From the NCBI RefSeq assembly GCF_019139675.1, contig NZ_CP077077.1, forward strand, positions 2,852,001 through 2,916,000: DNA of 64,000 nt, given 5' to 3'. The notes under the pieces are model-generated. The model had not been told where the DNA came from. It did no database searches and was given only the letters and a program-made list of their open reading frames with translations. Shown one piece after another: positions 9,475 through 17,955 of the stretch. The position numbers and the translations under genes were made by a program. Numbering within the stretch: the stretch's first letter is position 1; the number at the start of each line of letters is the position of its first letter. The DNA is from Pseudomonas maumuensis. Lineage in GTDB: Bacteria > Pseudomonadota > Gammaproteobacteria > Pseudomonadales > Pseudomonadaceae.

Positions 9475-9508
9475 TTTCTGTTGAGGGATTCGCCGACTCG
9501 TACGGAAT
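9475..9508 (+). promoter_or_regulatory. Putative ECF-sigma promoter of TonB receptor
   Basis: TTGAGGG (9481-9487), 9 bp, then CTCGTACGGAAT (9497-9508), matching the block at 2042-2075. It lies directly against the Fur-box-like site at 9510, a layout that suggests the sigma factor and Fur both act on the receptor gene. Confidence 0.5.
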
Positions 9509-9509
9509 G

Positions 9510-9528
9510 ACTAATGAGAAACATTACC
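9510..9528. promoter_or_regulatory. Fur-box-like operator of TonB receptor gene
   Basis: This 19-mer matches the Fur consensus at 14 of 19 positions by eye. It covers the in-frame ATG at 9514, which is one reason to place the receptor start downstream at 9553. Confidence 0.6.
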
Positions 9529-9552
9529 ATTGCGTCCCGAAAGGAATCCCTC

Positions 9553-11790
9553 ATGCCTCCACTGCAACATCCCCAGGCACCGAAACTGCCCCGCAGGGCC
9601 TTGCGCATGGCCGTGCTGCTGGGCATGGCCGCCATCGCCGGCAACGCCTTCGCGCAACCGCCACGCAGCACCACCTCGGCGCAGCAGCAAACCCCCGATG
9701 TAAAGGAAGAGGGCCTGACCCTGCCGGAAACCCTGGTGCAGGAAACCCGTGACGCCCTCGGCGTCCCGCCCCCGGAATATGCCGGGGGCCAGGTTGGCTC
9801 AGGCAGCCGGGTAGGGCTGATGGGCAACAAGGACTTCAGCGAAACCCCGTTCAACGCCATCAGCTACACCAAGGAATACATCGAGAACCGCCAGGCCCAG
9901 GATATCGGCTCGGTGATCGGTGCCACCGATCCGTCGGTCTACGTGCCGAGCAAGCGCGGCATCTTCGAGACGTTCTTTATCCGCGGTCTGTACAGCACCG
10001 GCAACGACATCACCTTCAACGGCCTGCCGAGCATGGCGCCGAACATGCGCGGCTCCACCGAGCTTGCCGAGCGCATCGAAGTGCTCAAGGGCCCGTCGGC
10101 GCTGCTCAATGGCATGCCTCCAGACGGCAGCGTCGGCGGCAGCATCAATATCGTGCCCAAGCGTGCCGGCGACGAGCCCCTGGCCCGGTTGACCGCCTCC
10201 TACGAGTCCGATGGCCTGGCCGGCATGCATGCCGATCTCGGCCGCCGCTTCGGCGACCAGAAACAGTTCGGCGTGCGCTTCAATGGCGTCTACCGCGACG
10301 GCGACACCCCAGTGGACGACCTGCAGCACCGCATGCAGCTGTCGTCGCTGGCCCTGGACTGGCGCGGCGAGCGGGCGAGGGCGTCGCTGGACTACTACCA
10401 CCAGCGCGAGCGCATGGACGGGGTCAACTATTTCGGCATCGCCTCGATCAGCCCCGGTGTGACCCACCTGCCCAAGGCCAAGAAGGGCGATCACTCGCTG
10501 GCACCGGAGTGGGGCTACACCGTCAACGACACCGACACCGTGGTGCTGCGCGGCGAATACGACCTCAACGACTCGCTCACCGCATTCGCCGGTTGGGGCC
10601 ATAGGGAAGGGGGCTACAACGCGCTGATGACCAGCGGCATGCTGCTCAATGATGCCGGCGACATCTCCGCCACACCGATCCGCTCGGCCCGAGATGGCGA
10701 GCAGAAGTCCGGCGAAGTCGGCCTGCGCGGGCGCTTCGCCACCGGCCCGGTCGACCACGCCTGGTCGCTGGCGGCCACCCGCTACGACTCCGAGAACAGT
10801 TTCAAGGACAAGCGCCTGTCGTCGAACATCCGCACCAACTACTACAACCTGGACTATGGCCCGCGCCCGGAGATCGGCGAGTACGGCAACGTCACCTCGC
10901 GCATGCGCGCCCGGCTGAGCAGCGAAGCCTTGCTCGACACGATGTCGTTCCTCGATGACAAGGTGCAGTGGACCGTCGGTGCACGCCACCAGAACGTGCG
11001 CGCGTCGAACTACAACGGCAACCACCAGCGTACTTCCAAGCCCTACGATGAAAGCCGGGTTTCGCCGGCCACGGCCTTGCTGGTCAAGGTCACCGACGAA
11101 CTGTCGCTGTACGGCAACTACATCGAAGGCCTGAGCCAGGGCGGCATCGCCCCGGACAACGCGCGCAACGCCGGCGCGATCATGGCGCCGTACCAGACCA
11201 AACAGTACGAACTGGGCGCCAAGCTCGACCTGGGCACCTTCGCGCACACTGTCAGTGTCTACCAGGTGAAGAAACCCAGCGCCTATACCGATCCGCTCAC
11301 GCAGATCTACGGCGTGTACGGCGAACAGCGCAACCGTGGCCTGGAATGGTCGTTCTTCGGCGAGCTTGAGCCGGGCCTGCGCCTGCTGGGCGGTGCGTCC
11401 TACACCAAGGCTGAGCTGACCAAATCGATACGCAAGGAAAACGAAGGCAACCAGGCCACCGGCGTGCCCAAGGTGCTGGCCAAGCTCGGCGTCGAGTACG
11501 ACCTGCGTGAGATACCCGGGCTGACCCTGACCGGCAACGCCAACTATGCCGGCCGGCGCTATGCCACCGATGCCAACAACCTGTCGCTGCCGTCCTACAC
11601 GATTTTCGATCTCGGGGCCCGGTATACCCTGAAGGTCTCGGACAAGCCGGTCACTTTGCGTGCCACCGTGCAGAACGTGACCAACAAGGCCTACTGGATC
11701 GGCTCGTGGAACGGCGGCGACGGCAGCGGACTGTCCGGTGGGCTGGGCACGCCGCGGTCGTTGTTGTTCTCCACCTCGGTGGATTTCTAG
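9553..11790 (+). CDS. TonB-dependent ferric siderophore receptor (BauA/FatA-like)
   Basis: 745 residues from ATG 9553, which follows AAGGAA at 9541-9546. The alternative ATG 9514 lies in the Fur-like operator. The signal peptide runs to about residue 35 (cleavage after AFA). A TonB-box-like segment (LPETLVQ) follows, then a plug domain (about 85-215) with FIRGLYSTGND and ERIEVLKGPSALL. The rest is a 22-strand-type beta barrel ending in phenylalanine, as outer-membrane proteins do. There is no N-terminal signalling domain before the TonB box, so it does not appear to act on a FecR. It imports the ferric siderophore across the outer membrane for the importer encoded just upstream. Confidence 0.92.
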   Translation: MPPLQHPQAPKLPRRALRMAVLLGMAAIAGNAFAQPPRSTTSAQQQTPDVKEEGLTLPETLVQETRDALGVPPPEYAGGQVGSGSRVGLMGNKDFSETPFNAISYTKEYIENRQAQDIGSVIGATDPSVYVPSKRGIFETFFIRGLYSTGNDITFNGLPSMAPNMRGSTELAERIEVLKGPSALLNGMPPDGSVGGSINIVPKRAGDEPLARLTASYESDGLAGMHADLGRRFGDQKQFGVRFNGVYRDGDTPVDDLQHRMQLSSLALDWRGERARASLDYYHQRERMDGVNYFGIASISPGVTHLPKAKKGDHSLAPEWGYTVNDTDTVVLRGEYDLNDSLTAFAGWGHREGGYNALMTSGMLLNDAGDISATPIRSARDGEQKSGEVGLRGRFATGPVDHAWSLAATRYDSENSFKDKRLSSNIRTNYYNLDYGPRPEIGEYGNVTSRMRARLSSEALLDTMSFLDDKVQWTVGARHQNVRASNYNGNHQRTSKPYDESRVSPATALLVKVTDELSLYGNYIEGLSQGGIAPDNARNAGAIMAPYQTKQYELGAKLDLGTFAHTVSVYQVKKPSAYTDPLTQIYGVYGEQRNRGLEWSFFGELEPGLRLLGGASYTKAELTKSIRKENEGNQATGVPKVLAKLGVEYDLREIPGLTLTGNANYAGRRYATDANNLSLPSYTIFDLGARYTLKVSDKPVTLRATVQNVTNKAYWIGSWNGGDGSGLSGGLGTPRSLLFSTSVDF

Positions 11791-11838
11791 CCAACTCCAT
11801 ACTGGCTGCGTGGGAGCGGCGGTGAGCCGATGCGACTT

Positions 11839-11868
11839 GCCCCGCGACCACCAGCGCAGCCGGTGCCA
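11839..11868 (+). repeat. 30-bp direct repeat (REP-tail-like), left of toxin-antitoxin cassette
   Basis: Identical over 30 bp to 12560-12589. The segment (…GCGCAGCCGGTGCCA) resembles the tail that often follows P. putida REP units, and a GTGGGAGCGGC REP-like string lies just upstream (about 11810). With its partner it brackets the toxin-antitoxin genes. Confidence 0.8.
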
Positions 11869-12012
11869 AACTTTCCAGAACCTTGACGACGTTAAACTAT
11901 TCACTATGATTAACTTTCAATCGAAATGCTGAGCAACTGCTGAGTCCGGACACCCGTGGAGGTGCTCATCACCGGCGGGGCTTTCAGCCAAATCCAGTGA
12001 GGAGCGCCAATC

Positions 12013-12285
12013 ATGGCGAGCACCGTAAAAACCCGCTCTGTCACGGCTCACGTGCCCGTGCAACTTGCCGAGAAGGTGGATCTGCTGGCTGAACGCCTGG
12101 AACGTTCCAAGAATTGGATCGTCAAGCAAGCCCTGATAGCCTGGATCGACCAGGAAGAAGAGCGTAGCCGGCTGACGCGCGAGGCCTTGGCTGACGTTGA
12201 TGCCGACCGTGTGATCGACCATCAGGCCGTTCAGGCCTGGGCCGATAGCCTCGGCACGGATACACCCTTGCCCGTGCCCCGCTGA
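12013..12285 (+). CDS. CopG/ParD-like antitoxin
   Basis: 90 residues. The N-terminal half reads as a ribbon-helix-helix DNA-binding fold (a basic beta strand, then VDLLAERLERSKNWIVKQAL), and the C-terminal part is acidic, as expected for a toxin-binding tail. The start follows GAGGAG. Its stop overlaps the toxin start by one base (TGATG), the usual coupling in parDE/relBE operons. It should neutralise the downstream toxin and repress the operon. Confidence 0.9.
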   Translation: MASTVKTRSVTAHVPVQLAEKVDLLAERLERSKNWIVKQALIAWIDQEEERSRLTREALADVDADRVIDHQAVQAWADSLGTDTPLPVPR

Positions 12286-12560
12286 TGGACTTGAAGTGGA
12301 CCAGCAAGGCGCTCTCCGATATCGCCCGACTGTACGAGTTTCTCGCCGCAGTCAACAAACCGGCTGCCGTGAGAACCGTCCAACAACTCACCGGCGCTGC
12401 CTCAATGCTATTGGCCAATCCGCGTATCGGTGAACGATTGGAAGAGTTCGAGCCACGGGATGTGCGCCGGATACAAATCGGCCACTATGAGATGCGTTAC
12501 GAGATCGCGGACTCAACGCTCTTCTTGCTACGCCTCTGGCACACCCGTGAGGATCGGTAG
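12285..12560 (+). CDS. ParE/RelE-family toxin
   Basis: 91 residues with the fold pattern of the RelE/ParE superfamily: WTSKALSDIARLYEFL at the start, a central GERLEEF…VRRIQIGHYEMRYEI, and a C-terminal LLRLWHTRE. Helices without obvious RelE ribonuclease residues and the CopG-type partner favour ParE (gyrase poison) over mRNA cleavage, but this is not certain from sequence. The stop codon falls at the edge of the right 30-bp repeat. Confidence 0.9.
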   Translation: MDLKWTSKALSDIARLYEFLAAVNKPAAVRTVQQLTGAASMLLANPRIGERLEEFEPRDVRRIQIGHYEMRYEIADSTLFLLRLWHTREDR

Positions 12561-12589
12561 CCCCGCGACCACCAGCGCAGCCGGTGCCA
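12560..12589 (+). repeat. 30-bp direct repeat, right of toxin-antitoxin cassette
   Basis: Second copy of the repeat at 11839-11868, 721 bp away. Its first base is the last base of the toxin stop codon and it ends 4 bp before the LysR stop codon. The cassette between the repeats holds only the toxin-antitoxin pair and its promoter. Confidence 0.8.
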
Positions 12590-12592
12590 CGC

Positions 12593-13489
12593 TCACAGCG
12601 CGTCCGGAAACTCTTCGCGCAGGCTGCTCCCCAGCCAATCCATGAACCACAACGCATCGGCACTCGGCGGCTGGGGTGGCGTCAGCAACTGATAGCTCTC
12701 CAGCGCCACGGCCTGTTCCACGCAACGCACCAGGCTGCCTTCGCGCAGTTCACGTCCGACCAGCACCTCGGTGGCCAGGGCGATGCCGTGGCCGCGCTGG
12801 GCCAGGTTCAGCACGATATCGTTGCTGATATGCGAAGTATCGGCCTTGACCCGCACCCTCAGGCCATTGGCGGCGAACCAGCTGTTCCACCAGGTGCCGT
12901 CATCGACATGGATCAGCCGCAAGGCGGGCAGGTCGGCAGCGCTCAGCCCTGCGGGCAACTGCGCCAGGTAGCTCGGCGCGCAGACCGCGAACACCTTCGG
13001 GCGGATCAACACCTTGTGTACACCGCTCAGCTCACCCGGCAGACCGAAGGCGATGCCCAGGTCCGCCTGGCGCGCATCCACGCTGGTGAACGTGGCATTG
13101 GGCTCGATGGCGATCCTCAGGTCCGGGCGCAGGCTGCGCAAGGTGTCGATACGCGGTGTCAGCCAGCGTGAGGCGAACGCCGGCACACAGAGGATGCGCA
13201 GCCAGCGCTCGTCACCACGTTGTCCCAGGCGCGCACCGGCGTCGGCGAGGATCTGCAGCGCCTGCGCTGCGGCCTTGTAGTAATGGGCGCCGGGCAGAGT
13301 AAGGGTCACCCCGCGCGGGGAGCGTTCGAGCAAGCGTACACCCAGCCAGTCCTCGAGGTTCTTCACATGCCGGCCGATCGCCGGCTGGGTCACGTGCAGC
13401 GCCTGGGATGCCGCGACATAGCTGCCCAGGCGGGCAGCGGCCTCGAACGCACGCACGGCGTTGAGCGGGGGCAGGCGATCTTCGGCCAT
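12593..13489 (-). CDS. LysR-family regulator (GcvA-like)
   Basis: 298 residues: N-terminal winged helix-turn-helix (about 8-65, AFEAAARLGSYVAASQALHV) and a C-terminal substrate-binding domain. I chose the ATG at 13489 because AAGGA lies six bases before it; the ATG at 13495 abuts that ribosome site. It is divergent from the serine hydrolase gene, with 120 bp between them, so it probably controls that gene in response to an unknown ligand. Confidence 0.88.
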   Translation of the reverse strand: MAEDRLPPLNAVRAFEAAARLGSYVAASQALHVTQPAIGRHVKNLEDWLGVRLLERSPRGVTLTLPGAHYYKAAAQALQILADAGARLGQRGDERWLRILCVPAFASRWLTPRIDTLRSLRPDLRIAIEPNATFTSVDARQADLGIAFGLPGELSGVHKVLIRPKVFAVCAPSYLAQLPAGLSAADLPALRLIHVDDGTWWNSWFAANGLRVRVKADTSHISNDIVLNLAQRGHGIALATEVLVGRELREGSLVRCVEQAVALESYQLLTPPQPPSADALWFMDWLGSSLREEFPDAL

Positions 13490-13609
13490 GGGCATTCCTT
13501 GGTTGTTAGTTTTTTTAATAGTGAAGGCAAATTTATTGTGCTTTTCCCGCTGGCTCAAGTTGCAGACACTCGGAGCAGCGTATTTCCGCGCTTTACGAGG
13601 AGCCCTCCG

Positions 13610-14941
13610 ATGCGGCCAATAACAATAAAGAAGTCGTTCAACGCTCTTTCCATCCTGGCACTGGCACTCGCCGCACTGGCCGGTGCGGCGCAGGCGGCCG
13701 ACAGCCAGGGGGCCTGCGGCGTGCCGGGGCTTGAGCCTTGCCCGCAGCCTTTCGACAAGGTGCTGCCGGCGGCCAAGGACATGCTCACCTGGGACCAGGA
13801 CACTCGGGTCGTGGGCTTTCGCAACACTTATCGCCTGTACGGCGGCGATGTCTTCGCCCCGCGCGGCGCCACGCCATACCCCTTGCCGCAGGCCAGTCAC
13901 AAACTGAGCGACATGCACTACCAGTTGGCCGGCAAGACCCACAACCTGGCGGACTACCTGGCCAACCAGAGCGTGACCGGCCTGCTGGTGCTCAAGGATG
14001 GCAAGATCGCTTATGAGCACTACGGCAAGGGCAACACCCCGCAGACCTTGTGGACATCGCGCTCGGTGGCCAAGTCGGTGGTCAGCGTGCTGGTGGGCAT
14101 CGCCGTCAAGGAAGGCAAGATCCACTCGCTGGATGACAGGATCAGCCGCTATGTCCCGGAGCTGGAAGGTTCCGAGTGGCAGGACGTGACCCTGCAGCAG
14201 CTGTTGCAGCACACCTCGGGCGTCGTCTGGGACGAGAACTACGCCTCGAAGGATTCGGACTTCTCGCACATGACCCAGTGCGAGGCCACCGCCGATCCCT
14301 ATCACTGCGTGCTCGACCTGGTGCGTTCGGTCAAGCGCAAGCCCGGGGTCAAGCCGGGCGAAGTCTGGTCGTACAACACCGGCGGTGCCTGGCTGGTGGG
14401 CCGGGTGCTGGAAAACGCCACCGGCATGACCATTGCCGAGTACCTGCAGAACCGCGTGTGGAGCCGCTACGGCATGCAGCAGGCCGGGGTCTGGCATGCG
14501 CTGGTGCCCGGCAAGGTGGACATGGGCGGCCATGGCTTCAATGCAACATTGCGTGACTGGGGACGGTTCGGCCAGTTCGTGCTGAGTGGCGGACAATTGC
14601 CGCAGGGCGAAAAGCTGCTCCCGGACGACTGGATCGCGCGCTCCACCCACTGGACCCAGGCCAAGGGCTCAGTGACGACCGCCGCGCCCAAGGGTCAATA
14701 CGGCTACCAGTGGTGGTACAACGCCCCGGCCCCGGACAGCGATGCCGAACCCAAGCGCACCGCCACCAGCGACCAGACGTTCTGGGCGCTGGGCATCTTC
14801 GGCCAGAGCATCGCCATCAATCCGGCGGAGCGCCTGGTCGTGGTGCAGTGGTCGACCTGGAAGAACGCCGAAAGCCCTGGCTCGCTGTATGACGAGCAGG
14901 CGGTGTTCGTCAACGCGGTGGCCAAGGCGCTGAGCCAGTAG
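13610..14941 (+). CDS. Secreted serine hydrolase, class C beta-lactamase fold
   Basis: 443 residues with a Sec signal peptide (about 1-29, ending AQA). The nucleophile motif SxxK is SVAK at residues 152-155, and a WSYNTGG segment near residue 255 corresponds to the Tyr/Asn motif. Relatives include esterases, 6-aminohexanoate-dimer hydrolases and D-aminopeptidases; the substrate cannot be told from sequence. The start follows GAGGAG. The divergent LysR gene is its likely regulator. Confidence 0.85.
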   Translation: MRPITIKKSFNALSILALALAALAGAAQAADSQGACGVPGLEPCPQPFDKVLPAAKDMLTWDQDTRVVGFRNTYRLYGGDVFAPRGATPYPLPQASHKLSDMHYQLAGKTHNLADYLANQSVTGLLVLKDGKIAYEHYGKGNTPQTLWTSRSVAKSVVSVLVGIAVKEGKIHSLDDRISRYVPELEGSEWQDVTLQQLLQHTSGVVWDENYASKDSDFSHMTQCEATADPYHCVLDLVRSVKRKPGVKPGEVWSYNTGGAWLVGRVLENATGMTIAEYLQNRVWSRYGMQQAGVWHALVPGKVDMGGHGFNATLRDWGRFGQFVLSGGQLPQGEKLLPDDWIARSTHWTQAKGSVTTAAPKGQYGYQWWYNAPAPDSDAEPKRTATSDQTFWALGIFGQSIAINPAERLVVVQWSTWKNAESPGSLYDEQAVFVNAVAKALSQ

Positions 14942-14951
14942 CGCCGGGCGA

Positions 14952-14978
14952 GGGCAGGGCGCCGGCAAGCGCCTGCCC
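14952..14978. terminator. Shared hairpin between convergent genes
   Basis: An inverted repeat (GGGCAGG-GCGC … GCGCCTGCCC) filling the 39-bp gap between the convergent hydrolase and chemoreceptor genes. There is no T-run, so it may be a weak terminator or simply a bidirectional barrier. Confidence 0.55.
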
Positions 14979-14980
14979 AG

Positions 14981-16588
14981 TCACACGCGAAACCGCGACA
15001 CGCTCGCCTGCATGCCCTGGGCAATCTCGCCGAGGCGCTGCGCCGCCGAGGCCAGTTGCCGCGTGGTGTCGGTGCTGTCCCGCGACATGCGGGCGATCAG
15101 TTCTACCTGATGGGCGACATCCTGGCTGGCCCTGGTCTGCTCGCCGATGGTCTGCGAGATTTCTTCGACCACCGACGCAGCGCGGCGGGCGCCTTCACGA
15201 ATCTGCTGGATCGACGCCCCGGCCTGGGTGGCCAGCTCCACGCCTGCGCGCACCCGGGTGACGCCGGTCTGCATGCTGTCGACGGCGTTGCCCGTGCTTT
15301 GCCGGATGCGTTCGATCATGCCGGTAATTTCCCGGGTCGACTGCGCCGTGCGCCCGGCCAGACCGCGTACTTCGTCGGCGACCACGGCAAAACCGCGCCC
15401 GGCCTCGCCAGCACGAGCGGCTTCGATGGCCGCGTTCAAGGCCAGCAGGTTGGTCTGCTCGGCAATAGTGTTGATCACCTGGATGATCGAGTGGATTTCT
15501 TCCGAGCTTTGTCCCAGCACAGTGATGGTTTCAGAGGAACGGTTGACCGCTTCGTCGATCCCCTGCATGCCGCCGACCACGTTGAGGATGACCTCGCCAC
15601 CGTCGCTGGCCAGGCGCTCGGACTGCCCGGAGATGGCCTGCGCATCGCGGGCGTGGTCGGCGATCCGCGCCAGGTTGGCAATCATCTGCTCGGTGGCCGA
15701 GGCCATGCTCACGGCGCTGTCGGACTGCTGGCTGGTGCGTTGCACCAGGCTGCTGGAAGCCTGGCCCAGTTCATCGGCCACTTCGCGCAGCAGCAGGTTC
15801 TCTTCATGGATTGCCTTGATCATGCTGCCCAGGCTGTCGCGCATGTCTGCCAGCGAGCGCAACAGATGCCCGGTTTCGTCACGGTCGTGGACCTCGATCG
15901 CGGTGGTGAGGTCGCCCTGGGCGATACGCTCGGCAACGGCCATGGTCTGGCTCAATGGCCGCAGGATGGAGCGCAGCAGTAGGAAGGTGCATAGCGCCAA
16001 CGCCAGGGTCGCCAGGATCATCCCGCCCACCAGCACGCTGATGCCCTGGTGCAGGGTGGCGGTGCTCTGTTCGCGGCTTTTGTCGGCATTGCCGGCGATC
16101 AGGTCGCTCAGGGTGCTGTTGCGCTGCTCCAACTCCTTGAAGGCGGCAACGAAGGCTGGCAACTGCGCCTGGGCCTGCTCAGGCGACTGCAAGGCCAACT
16201 GGATGATCGAGGTGGCACTGGCGATGTAGTGGTCGAGGAGGGGGCCCAGATCATTGATGGCCTGATGCAGGTCGGTGTCCAGAGGCAATTCCAGGTTGCT
16301 TTGCACGACACTGCGGAACCACTTGGCGTGCTCGTCGAGGTCGGCCAGCACCTGGTTGGCGGTGTCCGTATCGCCCGGCTTGACCAGCAGGGCGGCCAGC
16401 ACATCGGCGCGCAGCGCATCGTGCATCATGTCGCCTTCCATGTGGTTGCGCAGGGCGGCCATGCTGGCCTCGCTGCGCTGCAACGCCTGGTTCTGGTCAT
16501 GCTCGGCGAGCAGGCCGCTGCCGCCGAGCAACAGGGCGGCGAGGATGCTGACGAGACCGAACCCGATGGTTTTCTGGCGAATGTCCAT
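14981..16588 (-). CDS. Methyl-accepting chemotaxis protein
   Basis: 535 residues from ATG 16588. The layout is a first membrane helix (about 8-27), a periplasmic four-helix-type sensor (28-190), a second helix (about 190-212), a HAMP domain (about 212-265) and the long cytoplasmic coiled coil. The hairpin tip carries the near-invariant [19 protein letters not shown]. It lacks the C-terminal CheR-tethering pentapeptide. It senses a ligand in the periplasm and controls the CheA kinase; the ligand is unknown. An upstream in-frame start at 16699 would add a 37-residue unsupported extension overlapping the palindrome at 16689. Confidence 0.93.
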   Translation of the reverse strand: MDIRQKTIGFGLVSILAALLLGGSGLLAEHDQNQALQRSEASMAALRNHMEGDMMHDALRADVLAALLVKPGDTDTANQVLADLDEHAKWFRSVVQSNLELPLDTDLHQAINDLGPLLDHYIASATSIIQLALQSPEQAQAQLPAFVAAFKELEQRNSTLSDLIAGNADKSREQSTATLHQGISVLVGGMILATLALALCTFLLLRSILRPLSQTMAVAERIAQGDLTTAIEVHDRDETGHLLRSLADMRDSLGSMIKAIHEENLLLREVADELGQASSSLVQRTSQQSDSAVSMASATEQMIANLARIADHARDAQAISGQSERLASDGGEVILNVVGGMQGIDEAVNRSSETITVLGQSSEEIHSIIQVINTIAEQTNLLALNAAIEAARAGEAGRGFAVVADEVRGLAGRTAQSTREITGMIERIRQSTGNAVDSMQTGVTRVRAGVELATQAGASIQQIREGARRAASVVEEISQTIGEQTRASQDVAHQVELIARMSRDSTDTTRQLASAAQRLGEIAQGMQASVSRFRV

Positions 16589-16688
16589 TTTCGAACAGGC
16601 TCCGTGGGGTGGGTTTGGTGAGCATAGATGGTTCGAGGTATTTCGCAGGGGGAAAAGGACGGCGCTGAGGTGCGGTGGGAGATGCCGG

Positions 16689-16726
16689 ATATAACTCAAT
16701 TAAATGAATATTTAGTTGAGTTATAT
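16689..16726. promoter_or_regulatory. 38-bp AT-rich palindrome, also present in the inovirus
   Basis: A near-perfect inverted repeat centred on GA: left arm ATATAACTCAATTAAAT, right arm ATATTTAGTTGAGTTATAT. Almost the same palindrome occurs in each phage copy (24829-24864, 33025-33060) upstream of the cargo gene. TTTTTRCCAT-like and GCAGGGC strings follow in both contexts. It lies about 110 bp before the secreted-protein gene and is probably an operator or promoter module. Confidence 0.7.
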
Positions 16727-16834
16727 GTTTTTGCCATAAAAAGTCGGGCAGGGCGTACGGACGTTTGCTGACGCCAGAGACCGTGTGTAGTGTGTATCCG
16801 GCTCACTTACCCTCAAAGGAATGAGACATCTACC

Positions 16835-17572
16835 ATGCGTGGACTCACCGCGTTACCGCTGTTGTTTGCCCCCATGATCGCCTGGGGCGACTGCACACAG
16901 AACCTGCAAAACTGGGCCCAGGCCTTGCACCCAACACTTGAGCTCGCCAGCGACTTTGCAGTCTGCAAGGTCAATCCGGCAGATACCAGCCAGGTCGTGG
17001 CAGCCTTGCCGTTGAAGGTGAACGTCGATGAATACGGACAAGGCGATTACAGCCTGGATGTACTGGTGGCCGATGCCGCCAGCGGCAAGATCATTGCCCA
17101 CCATTACCAGGAGGCGGTGATCATCTCCGACGCGGTGCAGTTTTCAGGCCTGACGCTGGACACCGCGCGCTATCAGGTTGCGCCAGGGTTACGCGCATTT
17201 GGCGTGCGCATTCGCCACACAGGCTCGTCACGGGTCAATCCGTTCAGCAGTGAAACCCTGAGCCTGTACGAACACGACGGTTCGCAACTGCGGCAGATCA
17301 TGGGGCATTTGGTTGTGAGCGAGAGTCATGGCGAATGGGACGGTGTCTGCGCTGGAGAATTCGGTGAGATCAAACGGACGCTGGCGATGGGAGAACCCGG
17401 CAAGGACGGTTTCAGCGGATTGCGACTTACCGAGATATCGACCGGGAGCCAGAGTATTGCCAAGGGCGCTGATGACTGTCAGGAAATCGAAGGTGTCACG
17501 CAGACGAAAAGGTTCAGCCTGGAGTATGACGGCGGTCGGTATGGAGTGCCCAAAGGATTGAGGTTCGAGTGA
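16835..17572 (+). CDS. Secreted protein of unknown function, next to dif-side attachment site
   Basis: 245 residues with a signal peptide (MRGLTALPLLFAPMIAWG, cleavage before DC). The mature part is soluble with scattered cysteines (about residues 20, 45, 185 and 215) that could form disulfides. I recognise no family. ATG 16835 is favoured for the signal peptide; a GTG at 16790 is in frame. It sits 69 bp left of attL and is preceded by the same palindrome as the phage cargo gene, so it may be cargo left by an older Xer-integrated element (inference). Confidence 0.75.
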   Translation: MRGLTALPLLFAPMIAWGDCTQNLQNWAQALHPTLELASDFAVCKVNPADTSQVVAALPLKVNVDEYGQGDYSLDVLVADAASGKIIAHHYQEAVIISDAVQFSGLTLDTARYQVAPGLRAFGVRIRHTGSSRVNPFSSETLSLYEHDGSQLRQIMGHLVVSESHGEWDGVCAGEFGEIKRTLAMGEPGKDGFSGLRLTEISTGSQSIAKGADDCQEIEGVTQTKRFSLEYDGGRYGVPKGLRFE

Positions 17573-17640
17573 GTAGATTGGAAATGGGCTTGGTGGAGGA
17601 TGGAATTTGGCCTCCCTCTGGGCGTACTGCTCAATACGAA

Positions 17641-17672
17641 CCTACGCATAATGACAGGGCCTTATGTTGAGC
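17641..17672. other. attL: hybrid Xer site, left end of inovirus array
   Basis: A chromosomal XerC arm (CCTACGCATAA, 17641-17651), the phage 10-bp centre (TGACAGGGCC, 17652-17661) and the phage XerD arm (TTATGTTGAGC, 17662-17672). With the site at 34033 it shows that the array entered by XerCD recombination at dif. Confidence 0.85.
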
Positions 17673-17724
17673 GGCGTCCGGATAATGCCACCGGCTCCGG
17701 GCGTCGCTTAATATAGGGTCCATT

Positions 17725-17955
17725 ATGCGCATCCAACTCTCGCTCTCTGATCGCGCCGTGCGCGATGCTAAGGCCTACATGGCCAACCCTGACCCTGAGC
17801 ATGCCATCGAGTCGCTGATTGATTCGTATGGCGTCCTGGTGGCCGACATTCGCAAGCTGCGCTCCAGGGTTCGTCAGCTCGATGACGAATCCGCCGAGCT
17901 GGATGGCCTGGTTGAAAAGCTGAGATCTGTCGCCGCGCTGATCCAGGATCTCTAA
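17725..17955 (+). CDS. Small phage protein with coiled-coil C-terminus
   Basis: 76 residues. The N-terminus (MRIQLSLSDRAVRDAKAYM) could be a ribbon-helix-helix-like strand and helix, and the second half is a predicted coiled coil. I do not recognise the family. It is the first gene after the attachment site and its stop codon overlaps the first iteron-like repeat. A small DNA-binding regulator or copy-control protein is possible but unproven. Confidence 0.6.
   Translation: MRIQLSLSDRAVRDAKAYMANPDPEHAIESLIDSYGVLVADIRKLRSRVRQLDDESAELDGLVEKLRSVAALIQDL

Noticed and set aside
9514..9552. Earlier ATG as the TonB receptor start
   Set aside because: It lies within the Fur-box-like site and has no ribosome site; ATG 9553 has AAGGAA at proper spacing and gives a normal signal peptide.
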